64,000 bases of DNA from assembly GCA_003149635.1 (NCBI GenBank), contig QCWI01000007.1, positions 62,001-126,000 of the forward strand, written 5' to 3'. Shown here in pieces: positions 41,199-49,938 of this stretch; position 1 is the first letter of the stretch; every line of letters starts with the position of its first letter. A model generated the notes under the pieces. That model ran no database searches and was not told the DNA's origin. It saw only the letters and a list, made by a program, of their open reading frames with translations. Position numbers and translations under genes: made by a program. Origin of the DNA: Fluviicola sp. XM-24bin1 (lineage in GTDB: Bacteria; Bacteroidota; Bacteroidia; Flavobacteriales_D; Crocinitomicaceae).

Positions 41199-41729
41199 AT
41201 GAGAAAGAAACAAAAAGAATTCCTTGCGCTATACGAGCCGATTCACGATGACTTCGAAAGATTCTGTCGTGCTCGCGTGTACGGTTACATGGATTTCCGC
41301 GATTTGATGAACGAGACCTTGCTCAAGGCCTTTGAAAAGTTCGAAGAATTGCGATCGAAAGAGGCGTTTCTCTCTTATTTATTGAGTATCAGCGTACGTA
41401 TTTTGGCCAATAACAAACGCAAAAGAAAAGAAGAGTCCGACTCTTATGAACTGGTTGCCATCAGAGCGCAAGATGCCAATGCAAATACGGAAAACAGAGC
41501 AAATTCGTATTTCCTGCATCAAGCCCTCGCGCAATTGCCCGAAGAACAACGAGAAAGCATTATTCTTTTTGAAATCACTGGGTTTAGCATTAAAGAAATT
41601 GCAGCCATTCAAAATGCTACGGAATCTTCTGTAAAACAACGTTTGCGCAGAGGACGCATGCGATTACGAGAAATATTAACCTTCGAAGCGAAAAATTCGG
41701 GATCGATAACAAAATCGGAAGTATCATGA
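41199..41729 (+). CDS. ECF-type RNA polymerase sigma factor (second in window)
   Basis: 176 aa. Region 2: YMDFRDLMNETLLKAFEKFEEL; region 4: LPEEQRESIILFEITGFSIKEIAAIQNATESSVKQRLRRGR. The stop overlaps the next start (ATGA, 41726-41729), the layout of a sigma factor with its regulator. A TATTTTCG element (41158-41165, one mismatch) lies 34 bp upstream. It likely responds to a signal passed by the following membrane protein. Confidence 0.93.
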   Translation: MRKKQKEFLALYEPIHDDFERFCRARVYGYMDFRDLMNETLLKAFEKFEELRSKEAFLSYLLSISVRILANNKRKRKEESDSYELVAIRAQDANANTENRANSYFLHQALAQLPEEQRESIILFEITGFSIKEIAAIQNATESSVKQRLRRGRMRLREILTFEAKNSGSITKSEVS

Positions 41730-42247
41730 ATTTAAGTAACAACGAACTGGATCAGCTTTTTGAGACTGTACGTAAGGAAAAACCTGTGGCGTCTTACGAA
41801 GAAACGCAGCGCGCTTTTATCGCTGCTACCATCGCTACGGCAGGAGGTGTTCTCGCAACTAAAGGTCTCCTCAAATTATTCACATTTAAACAATGGATCA
41901 TGATGATAAGTGTATTGTCAGCAGCAACGGTTGGAACGTTATTGGTTACCACTTCTGCAGCACCCGAAAATTCGAACAAAACAGCGCTTTCTGAAATGGA
42001 AGGCGATTCAAAAAAAGCGATTGAGATTTCTAAATCAGATGAAGTAATTGCAGACAATTCTGCTGAGAATTCAGTGACGATTAAATTGAGTCCAGAGCTA
42101 CCAGAAATGGAAATTGTCACACAAGCTGGACGTCCGCCTATTATGGTGCGCGCCTATCTGAAAGATGACGGAACGTACCATTTCGAGTACTTCATTACTC
42201 AAGAAACGACAGAAGCAGATTTGAAAAAAATTGCAGGCAGAAGCTAA
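41726..42247 (+). CDS. Membrane protein downstream of sigma factor, N-terminal fragment (frameshifted at an A7 tract)
   Basis: 173 aa as encoded. A short cytoplasmic part (1-45), one membrane helix (about 52-74, FKQWIMMISVLSAATVGTLLV) and a periplasmic part with MVRAYLKDDGTYHFEYFITQETTEADLKKI. It ends soon after A7 at 42224-42230; skipping one A restores ...ADLKKLQAEAKAAGFEL in the next frame, a seamless helix and strand seen in M56/BlaR-like C-terminal domains of Bacteroidota. So this is the first part of a split 449-residue gene. Probably the sigma-factor-associated membrane regulator. Confidence 0.65.
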   Translation: MNLSNNELDQLFETVRKEKPVASYEETQRAFIAATIATAGGVLATKGLLKLFTFKQWIMMISVLSAATVGTLLVTTSAAPENSNKTALSEMEGDSKKAIEISKSDEVIADNSAENSVTIKLSPELPEMEIVTQAGRPPIMVRAYLKDDGTYHFEYFITQETTEADLKKIAGRS

Positions 42248-42881
42248 AGCGGCCGGATTTGAACTCAAGTATGAGTCAACTTTTAATGATGACAAATTAA
42301 CCCGATTGAATCTGAATATCGTTCAAATTAAAGAGAACGGACAGCGACAGAATATCCAAATTTCCGATATCGATTTAGAAGACAGTCCGAATTATAAAGT
42401 TGCGTGGAATGTTAACGATGAAGGCAATGCAACTGACATCGCCTGCGGGGAGGAATTGAAATTGAGAGAAGCAGATCAGCAAGCGTTGGACGAACTCATG
42501 GCATCTTTGGAAATCGATGAACTGATGGAAGAAATGGAGGCGATCAACATGGATGAATTGACGGCTGAAATGGAGAAGTTGCAAGAAAATCTGGCGAATG
42601 AATTGGATGAACTGAATATCGCGACGGATGTTCAACTTGCGGATCTTCAAGAATTGATTCGTGCAGAAGAACTCTTAGCCATGGTGGATTTCGAAGAGCT
42701 TTTGGAAGACCTGGATGATCTTGACGAAGAAGAATTGGAGGAGATTCGCGTAGAAGTGGAGACAGCTTTGGCGGAAGCACAAAGAGAAGTGGAGGAAAGC
42801 ATCAGCGAATGCAAGGAAGCAAGAAGAGAATGTAAAACGCAGGCGAAGAAATGCAAGGATGGGAGCAAAAAAAATCCTTGA
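42231..42881 (+). CDS. Middle fragment of the same split gene, acidic coiled coil
   Basis: Encodes QAEAKAAGFELKYESTFNDD and ISDIDLEDSPNYKVAW, continuing the preceding fragment's domain, then a long acidic coiled coil (about 80-190: ELMASLEIDELMEEMEAINM, LLEDLDDLDEEELEEIRVEV) and a Cys/Lys-rich tail (ECKEARRECKTQAKKCKDG). The nominal start is a TTG immediately after the A7 tract, so it is unlikely to be translated alone. It meets a second A tract (A8, 42867-42874), after which the frame stops. Confidence 0.6.
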   Translation: MQAEAKAAGFELKYESTFNDDKLTRLNLNIVQIKENGQRQNIQISDIDLEDSPNYKVAWNVNDEGNATDIACGEELKLREADQQALDELMASLEIDELMEEMEAINMDELTAEMEKLQENLANELDELNIATDVQLADLQELIRAEELLAMVDFEELLEDLDDLDEEELEEIRVEVETALAEAQREVEESISECKEARRECKTQAKKCKDGSKKNP

Positions 42882-43077
42882 TGAACTAGAAAATGACGGG
42901 TTGATTAAAGAGCGTAGCAAGCGCGTGAAAATGACTGCGTCAAACGGAAAGTTAAAAGTCAACGGAAAAGAACTTCCAAAAGAACTCCGTAATAAGTACG
43001 AAGCCCTTGTGATGGAGTACTTTGAAGTGGATGTCAACAACAAAGGCATGCAGTGGCAGTGGACGCACGACGAATAA
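42859..43077 (+). CDS. C-terminal fragment of the same split gene
   Basis: In the third frame: KKILDELENDGLIKERSKRV, KLKVNGKELPKELRNKYEAL. This is the usual C-terminal end of the M56/BlaR-like domain family (a short helix, a strand with the phrase VNGK, a final helix). A one-base skip at A8 (42867-42874) joins it to the middle fragment. With both skips the whole gene is one 449-residue reading frame from 41726 to 43077. Confidence 0.6.
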   Translation: MGAKKILDELENDGLIKERSKRVKMTASNGKLKVNGKELPKELRNKYEALVMEYFEVDVNNKGMQWQWTHDE

Positions 43078-43098
43078 GAAATTGAAAATGATGGTTTC

Positions 43099-43134
43099 AC
43101 CGGGGGATGTTCTATGAGCGTTCCCCGGTTTTGG
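43099..43134. terminator. Terminator between convergent genes
   Basis: ACCGGGG (43099-43105) and CCCCGGT (43123-43129) around a 17-nt loop, followed by TTTTGGTTTA on the plus strand. Serves the split gene and possibly the convergent thioredoxin-fold gene. Confidence 0.65.
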
Positions 43135-43135
43135 T

Positions 43136-43696
43136 TTATACCTTAACCCCGCTAAATAGTTCGTTCAATTCCTCTTGAATCAAAGTGGATTCATTTTTAT
43201 TGTACCAATTTTGAATCACCTTGTGAACAGCTTCATAAGGTTCCTCCTTGTTTTTCATGTCCATCACAATGGTCTGCGCTTCTTCCGGACGTGGCCCCCA
43301 ATCGAACAAATCGTTCCCGTTTTGGTCACGAACCACCAATTTTGGAATAGATTTCCCTCCGTTTGTCAAGTACGAGTCGATCAAATCGGAGCTGTCGCGC
43401 AACACGATTTCCAATTCAATATTCGGATTCAATTCTGAGAGTAAATAAACGATCGGTGTTGAATGCGCAGCGTCTCCGCACCAAGGTTCTGTGATTAAAA
43501 TCCACTTCTGAGGAGTGTCGATGCTTTTCATTGCTTTCATCGACGCTTCACTAATTGGGTTCTGCTTCAACCAGCGCATCGTTCGCGCTTTGTTCATGCG
43601 CACGTAATTCCAATATTCCTCCTTATCGTAAGGAGCTTCCGTTAGTCGCTTATCAAGGATTTCATCAAACAATCCTAAATATGTATTCCAATCCAT
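43136..43696 (-). CDS. Thioredoxin-fold protein with WCGDA active site
   Basis: 186 aa cytoplasmic protein of the Thioredoxin_9-like group. The thioredoxin motif reads ILITEPWCGDAAHSTPI, so the second catalytic Cys is replaced and only the nucleophile Cys remains; cis-Pro in SIPKLVVRDQNG. Monothiol chemistry or bacillithiol/glutathione-type reactions are possible, but known members are uncharacterised. Its promoter carries an FNR-type GTGAC-N4-GTCAC site, linking it to the respiratory regulon. Confidence 0.85.
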   Translation of the reverse strand: MDWNTYLGLFDEILDKRLTEAPYDKEEYWNYVRMNKARTMRWLKQNPISEASMKAMKSIDTPQKWILITEPWCGDAAHSTPIVYLLSELNPNIELEIVLRDSSDLIDSYLTNGGKSIPKLVVRDQNGNDLFDWGPRPEEAQTIVMDMKNKEEPYEAVHKVIQNWYNKNESTLIQEELNELFSGVKV

Positions 43697-43727
43697 CGCC
43701 TCTCATCTTTTGTTTCTAATTAGACGA

Positions 43728-43771
43728 TAAAGGTAGGGAAAGCTTTCAGTACAAAAAGTGACTTTGGTCAC
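43728..43771 (-). promoter_or_regulatory. FNR/CRP-type operator and -7 element of the thioredoxin-fold gene
   Basis: Perfect GTGAC-TTTG-GTCAC at 43758-43771, centre 43764.5. On the minus strand TACCTTTA (43735-43728, one mismatch to TAnnTTTG). Centre to last base 36.5 bp, the same as at hemN and the DUF983 gene. Confidence 0.68.
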
Positions 43772-43795
43772 CGAATGGCGAAATGTTGAAAGTAT

Positions 43796-43810
43796 AAGGC
43801 AAAAAGCCTT
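43796..43810 (-). terminator. Weak terminator hairpin after the E1 dehydrogenase gene
   Basis: AAGGC-AAAAA-GCCTT, a 5-bp stem followed on the minus strand by ATACTTTC. Thin support. Confidence 0.4.
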
Positions 43811-43852
43811 CAGTCTTGCGCTTTTTACCTTCTACCAACAGTATTTGTCCTC

Positions 43853-46297
43853 TTAATAAATCGCCGGATATGCCTCTGGATCAGCTTCGTGCATTATACC
43901 ATACGCTGTTTCCACGATATCCTCAATACTCGGCTTCGAGAAGTAATCTCCATCAGAACCGTAAGCTGGTCGGTGATCTTTCGACGTCAATGTCGCTGGA
44001 GCAGAATCTAAATGATAGTATCCTTTTTGCTCTACGAGAATCTTATCCAACATGTAGGCAACGGCTCCACTGCTCACATCTTCGTCCACAATCATCAAAC
44101 GATTCGTTTTCTCCAAAGAGTCCGCAATCGTGTGTTCAATATCGAATGGAAGCAAGGTTTGAACGTCGATCAATTCTACAGAAATTCCAAGCTCTGTCAA
44201 TTGTTTCGCAGCGACTTCACAAAGGTTGAATGTTGATCCGTATGAAACCAAAGTCAAATCAGTTCCTTCCACAACCACTTCTGGCACTCCCAAAGGCTCA
44301 CGGAACTCGCCAAGGTTTGTTGGCATAGGTTCTTTGGTACGATATCCATTCAATGGTTCAACAACCAATGCTGGCTCATCGGCGGCCATTAGAGTATTGT
44401 AGAATCCAGCTGCTTTCGTCATGTTACGAGGGACACAAACGTGCATTCCGCGCAGTGAGTTGATGATCATTCCCATTGGAGATCCACTGTGCCAGATTCC
44501 TTCTAAACGGTGTCCACGTGTACTTACAATCAATGGCGCTTTTTGTCCACCTTTTGTACGGTACTGCACCGTCGATAAATCATCAGAGAGTACTTGAATG
44601 GCGTACAACAAGTAATCGAGGTATTGGATTTCAGCAATGGGGCGCAGTCCACGCATTGCCATTCCAATTCCCTGACCGATAATCGTTGCTTCACGGATTC
44701 CCGTATCCGAAACGCGTAAATCGCCGTATTTTTCTTGCATGCCTTCCAGCGTCTGGTTTACACCTCCAATCTTTCCGGCATCTTCTCCGAAAACAAGCGC
44801 TTCCGGATGGTTTTCTAAAATTTTATCATAGTTGTCACGCAAGATGATTCGTCCATCTTCCATGTCACCTGATCCATCGTACTCAGGAGCCACAGGATCG
44901 ATATTCAACGCTGATTGTGCCGATTCTGAATGCAAATGACTTGAGTAACGATCGAAGTTCACTTGAATTTGCTGACGAATCCATGCTGATAAAGCCTGAC
45001 GGGATGCTCCGCCTTCTCCACGTGTTAGTCGCAACGCTTTACGAGTCGCACTCAATACATCCTTACGAATGGGATCCATGGCTTTCTCCAATTCGTCTGC
45101 CAATTTTCCGATAAGTGCTCCGTTGCTACTTTCTTCCGCCAAGGCACGAATCAAGCCAACCGCTTCGTTTTTATCTTGCGTCAAAACGTCTGTGAAAGCT
45201 TTCCAAGCGGCCTTCTGCGAGTTTCGAACTTCTTTCTTCGTTTCTTTTCGAATGGCTTCCAATTCCTCTTTCGTCGCAATGGTCAATCCATCAGCGTCGA
45301 AGTTGGCAATCCACTCCTCAAATTTGTTCACACAGTCGAATTCAACCTCCCACTTCAATCGCTCTTCCGATTTGTAACGTTCGTGAGATCCACTAGTAGA
45401 GTGTCCTTGCGGCTGATTCACCTCTTTTACGTGCACCAAAACTGGAACGTGCTCTTCACGTGCCAATTTCACCGCTTTCTCGTACGTTTCGCACAAGTGG
45501 GCGTAATCCCAACCTTTGGTTACAAAGATTTCGTAACCTGGCTTATCTTTCGTGCGCTGCATTCCTGCCAACGCTTCTGAAATACTGTCTTTGGTAGTTT
45601 GATGTTCACGAGAAACGGAAATTCCATAACCGTCATCCCAAACGGACATCACCATTGGTACCTGCAATACACCCGCTGCGTTAATCGTCTCCCAGAATGG
45701 GCCTTCAGAAGTGGAAGCATCTCCAATAGTTCCGAAAGCAACTTCGTTTCCTCCGTTTGTAAACTTCTTGAATGCCTCTAAATCTTTCAATTCCGGATGA
45801 TTGCGGTAAATTTTGGATGCCAAAGCCAACCCAAGCAATCTCGGCATTTGTCCCGCAGTTGGAGAAATGTCGGCAGAACTGTTTTTCTGCTCCATCAAAT
45901 TTTTCCAATCACCGTTCTCGTCCAAGTTTCGCGTTGCGAAGTGTCCGCCCATCTGACGTCCAGCAGATTGAGGTTCAATCTCTACATCAGTATGAGCATA
46001 CAATCCAGCGAAATACTGTTGAATGTCCAATTGCTCAATCGCAAGCATGATCGTTTGATCTCGGTAGTACCCAGAGCGAAAATCTCCATCACGGAATTGC
46101 TTGGCCAACGCGATTTGCGCCAACTCTTTTCCATCACCGAAGATTCCGAATTTTGCTTTCCCCGTCAATACCTCACGACGGCCCAACAAAGAGGCTTCAC
46201 GTGAAAGACTCGCTAGGCGAAAGTCTTCAAGTACTTGGGTTTTAAAAGCTTCGAAATCGACATTAGTGGCAGTTTCCGTAATAGAATCTTTGGACAT
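43853..46297 (-). CDS. Fused alpha-beta 2-oxoacid dehydrogenase E1 component (branched-chain/pyruvate type)
   Basis: 814 aa from ATG 46297 (MSKDSITETATNVDFEAF); the frame opens 35 codons upstream into the promoter region. N-terminal half is E1 alpha: GRREVLTGKAKFGIFGDGKE, the thiamine diphosphate motif GDASTSEGPFWETINAAGV (GDG-like, ends N), MSVWDDGYGISVS and HGHSTSGSHE-like GHSTSGSH phosphorylation loop. C-terminal half is E1 beta: VFGEDAGKIGGVNQTLEGMQ, AIIGQGIGMAMRGLRPIAE-like IGQGIGMAMRG, VCVPRNMTKAAGF. Decarboxylates 2-oxoacids for the E2 lipoyl complex; E2/E3 are not nearby. Confidence 0.93.
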   Translation of the reverse strand: MSKDSITETATNVDFEAFKTQVLEDFRLASLSREASLLGRREVLTGKAKFGIFGDGKELAQIALAKQFRDGDFRSGYYRDQTIMLAIEQLDIQQYFAGLYAHTDVEIEPQSAGRQMGGHFATRNLDENGDWKNLMEQKNSSADISPTAGQMPRLLGLALASKIYRNHPELKDLEAFKKFTNGGNEVAFGTIGDASTSEGPFWETINAAGVLQVPMVMSVWDDGYGISVSREHQTTKDSISEALAGMQRTKDKPGYEIFVTKGWDYAHLCETYEKAVKLAREEHVPVLVHVKEVNQPQGHSTSGSHERYKSEERLKWEVEFDCVNKFEEWIANFDADGLTIATKEELEAIRKETKKEVRNSQKAAWKAFTDVLTQDKNEAVGLIRALAEESSNGALIGKLADELEKAMDPIRKDVLSATRKALRLTRGEGGASRQALSAWIRQQIQVNFDRYSSHLHSESAQSALNIDPVAPEYDGSGDMEDGRIILRDNYDKILENHPEALVFGEDAGKIGGVNQTLEGMQEKYGDLRVSDTGIREATIIGQGIGMAMRGLRPIAEIQYLDYLLYAIQVLSDDLSTVQYRTKGGQKAPLIVSTRGHRLEGIWHSGSPMGMIINSLRGMHVCVPRNMTKAAGFYNTLMAADEPALVVEPLNGYRTKEPMPTNLGEFREPLGVPEVVVEGTDLTLVSYGSTFNLCEVAAKQLTELGISVELIDVQTLLPFDIEHTIADSLEKTNRLMIVDEDVSSGAVAYMLDKILVEQKGYYHLDSAPATLTSKDHRPAYGSDGDYFSKPSIEDIVETAYGIMHEADPEAYPAIY

Positions 46298-46437
46298 AAG
46301 CTCAAATTTAAGGCGGCACAAAAATAGGAAAACTTTAGCCAATTTCCAAGTGAAAATGACCCGCAAATACAAGCGGAATGCGGAAAGTCGAAATATCCCC
46401 ATTCACTCAATTATCCCTACCGTTCCGTCGTTCGTTG

Positions 46438-46445
46438 TATCTTTG
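46438..46445 (+). promoter_or_regulatory. -7 promoter element (TATCTTTG) upstream of the small ORF and the T9SS protein
   Basis: Exact TAnnTTTG. Start of transcription is expected near 46451, on or just after the ATG of the 35-aa ORF, so it either makes a leaderless message or drives the gene at 46603. Confidence 0.5.
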
Positions 46446-46449
46446 TTTC

Positions 46450-46557
46450 ATGAAATTAAAAGAGGCTTGGAAGCGGTATTCGCCCTATTTTGTGGATGTC
46501 TGGCAATACATTGTCATCATTTTGATCTTCATCCTCGCCTCAATTTTCATTTTATAA
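46450..46557 (+). CDS. Possible 35-aa single-pass membrane microprotein
   Basis: MKLKEAWKRYSPYFVDVWQY followed by one strongly hydrophobic helix (IVIILIFILASIFIL) and TAA. The sharp amphipathic basic start plus helix is typical of real microproteins and unlikely in random DNA, but the promoter lies only 4 nt upstream of the ATG. Translation would need leaderless initiation or another start site. Confidence 0.4.
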   Translation: MKLKEAWKRYSPYFVDVWQYIVIILIFILASIFIL

Positions 46558-46602
46558 ACCCTTCACTTATCCGTATCTTGCAGGTACGAAAAGCGATTAC
46601 TT

Positions 46603-48930
46603 ATGTGGAAACCACTCTCAATGCTGTGTCTTTGTTTGCTAACAGGGACTTCATTCGCCCAATTGAACCTAGACTCCGTCGGACATATTGATCTGCACAC
46701 GATGCACAATCAACGTTTGAATGATATCTGGGGATATACAGACGAATTGGGCAATGAGTACGCGCTAGTTGGAGGAACAAAAGGAACCAGCGTTGTAGAT
46801 ATTTCTGATCCTACAAATCCGGTTGAGCTTTTTTATGAGCCTGGTCTAGAATCGACTTGGCGCGATTTAAAAACAGTGGGTGATTACGCCTACGTAACAA
46901 CAGAAGCTTCGAATGGATTGTTGATAATCGACTTGTCTCCACTTCCACAATCAACTGCACTTCCAGTGGCATATTACAACGGTGATTTTACCAATGGGAT
47001 TTGGAATTCAGCTCATAACATTTATGCAGATGACAACGGATACGCATACATTTTTGGGGCCGATCGTGGCAACGGAGGTGTAATCATTTTGGATTGTTTA
47101 ACCGATCCCATGAATCCAATAGAGGTTGGACAATTCGATAACTGGTATGTGCATGACGGCTACGTGGAAAACGACACCATGTATCTGGGACATATTTTCG
47201 ATGGTTTTTTCAGCATAGTTGATGTTACGGACAAGGCGAATCCTGTATTGTTGGGAACACAAGGAACGCCAAGTTCATTTACGCACAACGTATGGACACG
47301 TCAAGGAGGATACGCCTTCACAACGGATGAGGTGACGGATGCTTATTTGGCAGCTTATGATATTTCCGATCCAGCGAATATTGTGGAAGTGGATCGAATT
47401 CAAAGTTCTCCGGGAGCTGGAGTAATTCCACATAATGCCCACGTCTTGGGTAACTATTTGATCACGAGTTATTATTCAGACGGAGTAGTGGTGCACGATA
47501 TCACGCATCCGTACAACATGGTGGAAGTAGGGAACTTTGATACCTATCCTTTCCAAACGACTGGTTACGACGGTTGTTGGGGAGTTTATCCATATTTCTC
47601 TTCGGGTTTAATGGTGGCGTCGGATCGCGATTATGGAATGTTCGTTTTGAATCCAACGTACATGCAAGCAGCTTATTTAGAAGGGATTGTCACAGATACT
47701 CAAACTTCGAATCCCGTACAGGATGTATTGGTAGAGATAAGCGGGAGTACGCAAACCGAGAATACAAGCACAGCCGGATTTTACGCCACAGGAATGGCGG
47801 CCGCGGGAAATTACAGCGTTACGTACAGCAAGGTGGGGTATTATCCACAGACAGTTTCAGTAAACATTTCCAACGGACAGATCACCGTTCAGGATATCCA
47901 GTTAACGCCCATCCCACCATTTTTCCTTAATGTGACTGTTTTGGAACAAGGAACGAACAACCCAATTGAGAATGTAGAAATCCGTTTGGAAGGAAGTTTG
48001 GCCGATTTCCTTGGTACGACCAACGCTTTGGGTGAGGAAACGATGACCCTGTACTACGAAGAACAATACAAAACCTATTTCGGAAAATGGGGACATGTAA
48101 CGCACTGCGAATGGATGGATATCGATGCGAATACCGGATCAATTACCATCTATTTGGAACCCGGTTATTACGACGATTTCGTTTTCGACTTCAACTGGTC
48201 GATTTCCGGTTCTGCATCATCAGGTCAGTTCGAGCGTGTTATTCCTTACGGCACTGCGAGCAGCCCAGGAGCCGATTCACCGAACGATTGTTCCGATTGG
48301 TGCTACATCACTGAGAATGTGGAATCGCAAGATTTTGCTTTGGGTACGGTGAATGATGGTACGGTGAATTTACAATCTCCGATGATGGATTTGACAAGTT
48401 ATACTGATCCTTACGTGCATTTTGAACGCTGGTTCTTCTGTGATTTTGGTCAAAACCCAAATGATTCACTCGAAATTTTCATGAGCAACGGAACGACTAT
48501 CGAACGAATTGATGTACAATTGAGAGATACCGCTACTCATGGCTCGTGGATTTTACGCGACATCCGCATTCTTGATTACATTTCCTTATCACCGACCATG
48601 CAGTTCAGCGTAAGAACTTCGGATTTCGGCCCAGACTTTAATGCAACGGAAGCAGCGATTGATGATTTCTACGTGATCGAAGCGCAATTCGTTGATCTAC
48701 TGGAAGAAGAGATTTCTTCTTGGCAATTACAACCCAATCCATCAACAGGGATTATTCATGTGGCAGGTTTAGACCAAATGGCGTTCTATGAAGTGCGCTC
48801 TGTGAGTGGAAAGCACGTGCATTCTGGAATGTTGAATCCAGGTGAGGTGATCGACGGTTCTCTCTGGGATTCCGGCGTCTATTTCGTGAAAATAAACGAC
48901 GAAATACAAAAGATTGTTATTGCCCGATAA
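46603..48930 (+). CDS. Choice-of-anchor B beta-propeller protein with T9SS type A sorting domain
   Basis: 775 aa. Signal peptide (MLCLCLLTGTSFAQ). Residues about 30-360 hold LVIVD-type propeller repeats of the choice-of-anchor B family (SVVDISDPTNPVELFY, HIFDGFFSIVDVTDKANPVL, FTTDEVTDAYLAAYDISDP). Two carboxypeptidase-regulatory-like Ig domains (about 365-510: VQDVLVEISGSTQTENT, IENVEIRLEGSLADF), a jelly-roll-like region, and a C-terminal T9SS domain (WQLQPNPSTGIIHVAGLD). Function in the wild type unknown; it is probably surface-exposed. Confidence 0.9.
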   Translation: MWKPLSMLCLCLLTGTSFAQLNLDSVGHIDLHTMHNQRLNDIWGYTDELGNEYALVGGTKGTSVVDISDPTNPVELFYEPGLESTWRDLKTVGDYAYVTTEASNGLLIIDLSPLPQSTALPVAYYNGDFTNGIWNSAHNIYADDNGYAYIFGADRGNGGVIILDCLTDPMNPIEVGQFDNWYVHDGYVENDTMYLGHIFDGFFSIVDVTDKANPVLLGTQGTPSSFTHNVWTRQGGYAFTTDEVTDAYLAAYDISDPANIVEVDRIQSSPGAGVIPHNAHVLGNYLITSYYSDGVVVHDITHPYNMVEVGNFDTYPFQTTGYDGCWGVYPYFSSGLMVASDRDYGMFVLNPTYMQAAYLEGIVTDTQTSNPVQDVLVEISGSTQTENTSTAGFYATGMAAAGNYSVTYSKVGYYPQTVSVNISNGQITVQDIQLTPIPPFFLNVTVLEQGTNNPIENVEIRLEGSLADFLGTTNALGEETMTLYYEEQYKTYFGKWGHVTHCEWMDIDANTGSITIYLEPGYYDDFVFDFNWSISGSASSGQFERVIPYGTASSPGADSPNDCSDWCYITENVESQDFALGTVNDGTVNLQSPMMDLTSYTDPYVHFERWFFCDFGQNPNDSLEIFMSNGTTIERIDVQLRDTATHGSWILRDIRILDYISLSPTMQFSVRTSDFGPDFNATEAAIDDFYVIEAQFVDLLEEEISSWQLQPNPSTGIIHVAGLDQMAFYEVRSVSGKHVHSGMLNPGEVIDGSLWDSGVYFVKINDEIQKIVIAR

Positions 48931-48975
48931 TCACTGTCGCAATTGCTTATATTTGTCAGCAACAAAGCCGTTGAT

Positions 48976-49938
48976 TTGACGAATAAGCTAAATATTTCTG
49001 TTGTTGTCCCTCTTTATAACGAGGACGAATCATTGCCAGAATTGAGCGAATGGATCGCGAAAGTGATGGATGAGAATTCCTTCACCTACGAAGTGCTGTT
49101 CGTTGACGATGGAAGTAAAGACAATTCTTGGGTGGTAATCGAAGAGCTTTCTGCTAAAAATCCGTCATTTAAAGGAATTAAGTTTCAACGCAATTACGGT
49201 AAATCAGCAGCGCTCCAGAAAGGATTCGAAGCAGCACAAGGGTCTGTGGTAATCACCATGGATGCTGATCTTCAGGATTCGCCAGACGAAATTCCTGAGT
49301 TGTATCGAATGATTACAGAGGATGATTTCGATGTGGTATCCGGATGGAAAAAGAAACGCCATGATCCGATTTCAAAAACAATTCCGACGAAGTTGTACAA
49401 CTGGGCCGCACGAGTAATCACGGGCATCAAATTGCATGATTTCAACTGCGGATTGAAGGCCTACAAATTAGCGGTAGTCAAGAGCATTGAAGTGTATGGT
49501 GACATGCACCGTTACATTCCACCATTGGCAAAATATGCCGGATTCAACAAAATTGGAGAAAAGGTAGTGCAACATCAGGCACGAAAATACGGTGTCACCA
49601 AATTCGGATTGAACCGATTCGTTAATGGCCCGCTGGATTTGATGACCGTTGCCTTCATGGGGAAATTTGGTAAAAAACCAATGCATTTCTTCGGAGTAAT
49701 CGGCATGTTGATGTTCTTCATCGGTTTCTGCATTTTTATGTATCTCGGAATCGTGAAATTATTCATTGACAACGACGCCAGATTGATTGCAGATCGAACA
49801 GAATTCTACCTTGCTCTCGCGGCCATGGTCTTCGGAGTGCAATTCTTCCTCGCAGGATTTATTGGAGAAATGATCGGTAGAAACTCGTCCACGAGAAACG
49901 TCTACCTAATCGAAAAAGAGCTGAATATCGATGAGTGA
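48976..49938 (+). CDS. Glycosyltransferase family 2 (DPM1/GtrB-like) with two C-terminal helices
   Basis: 320 aa. Start placed at TTG 48976 because the TATATTTG -7 element (48948-48955) puts transcription near 48960, past the earlier TTG codon at 48943; no ATG is available. GT-A motifs: ISVVVPLYNEDESLPEL, VDDGSKDNSWVVIEEL, ITMDADLQDSPDEIPEL with the DxD-like metal site, GLKAYKLAVVKSIEVYG. C-terminal helices near 230-252 and 266-288 anchor it. Typical reaction: transfer of sugar to polyprenyl phosphate. Start confidence is low. First gene of a cluster of surface-glycan genes. Confidence 0.85.
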   Translation: MTNKLNISVVVPLYNEDESLPELSEWIAKVMDENSFTYEVLFVDDGSKDNSWVVIEELSAKNPSFKGIKFQRNYGKSAALQKGFEAAQGSVVITMDADLQDSPDEIPELYRMITEDDFDVVSGWKKKRHDPISKTIPTKLYNWAARVITGIKLHDFNCGLKAYKLAVVKSIEVYGDMHRYIPPLAKYAGFNKIGEKVVQHQARKYGVTKFGLNRFVNGPLDLMTVAFMGKFGKKPMHFFGVIGMLMFFIGFCIFMYLGIVKLFIDNDARLIADRTEFYLALAAMVFGVQFFLAGFIGEMIGRNSSTRNVYLIEKELNIDE

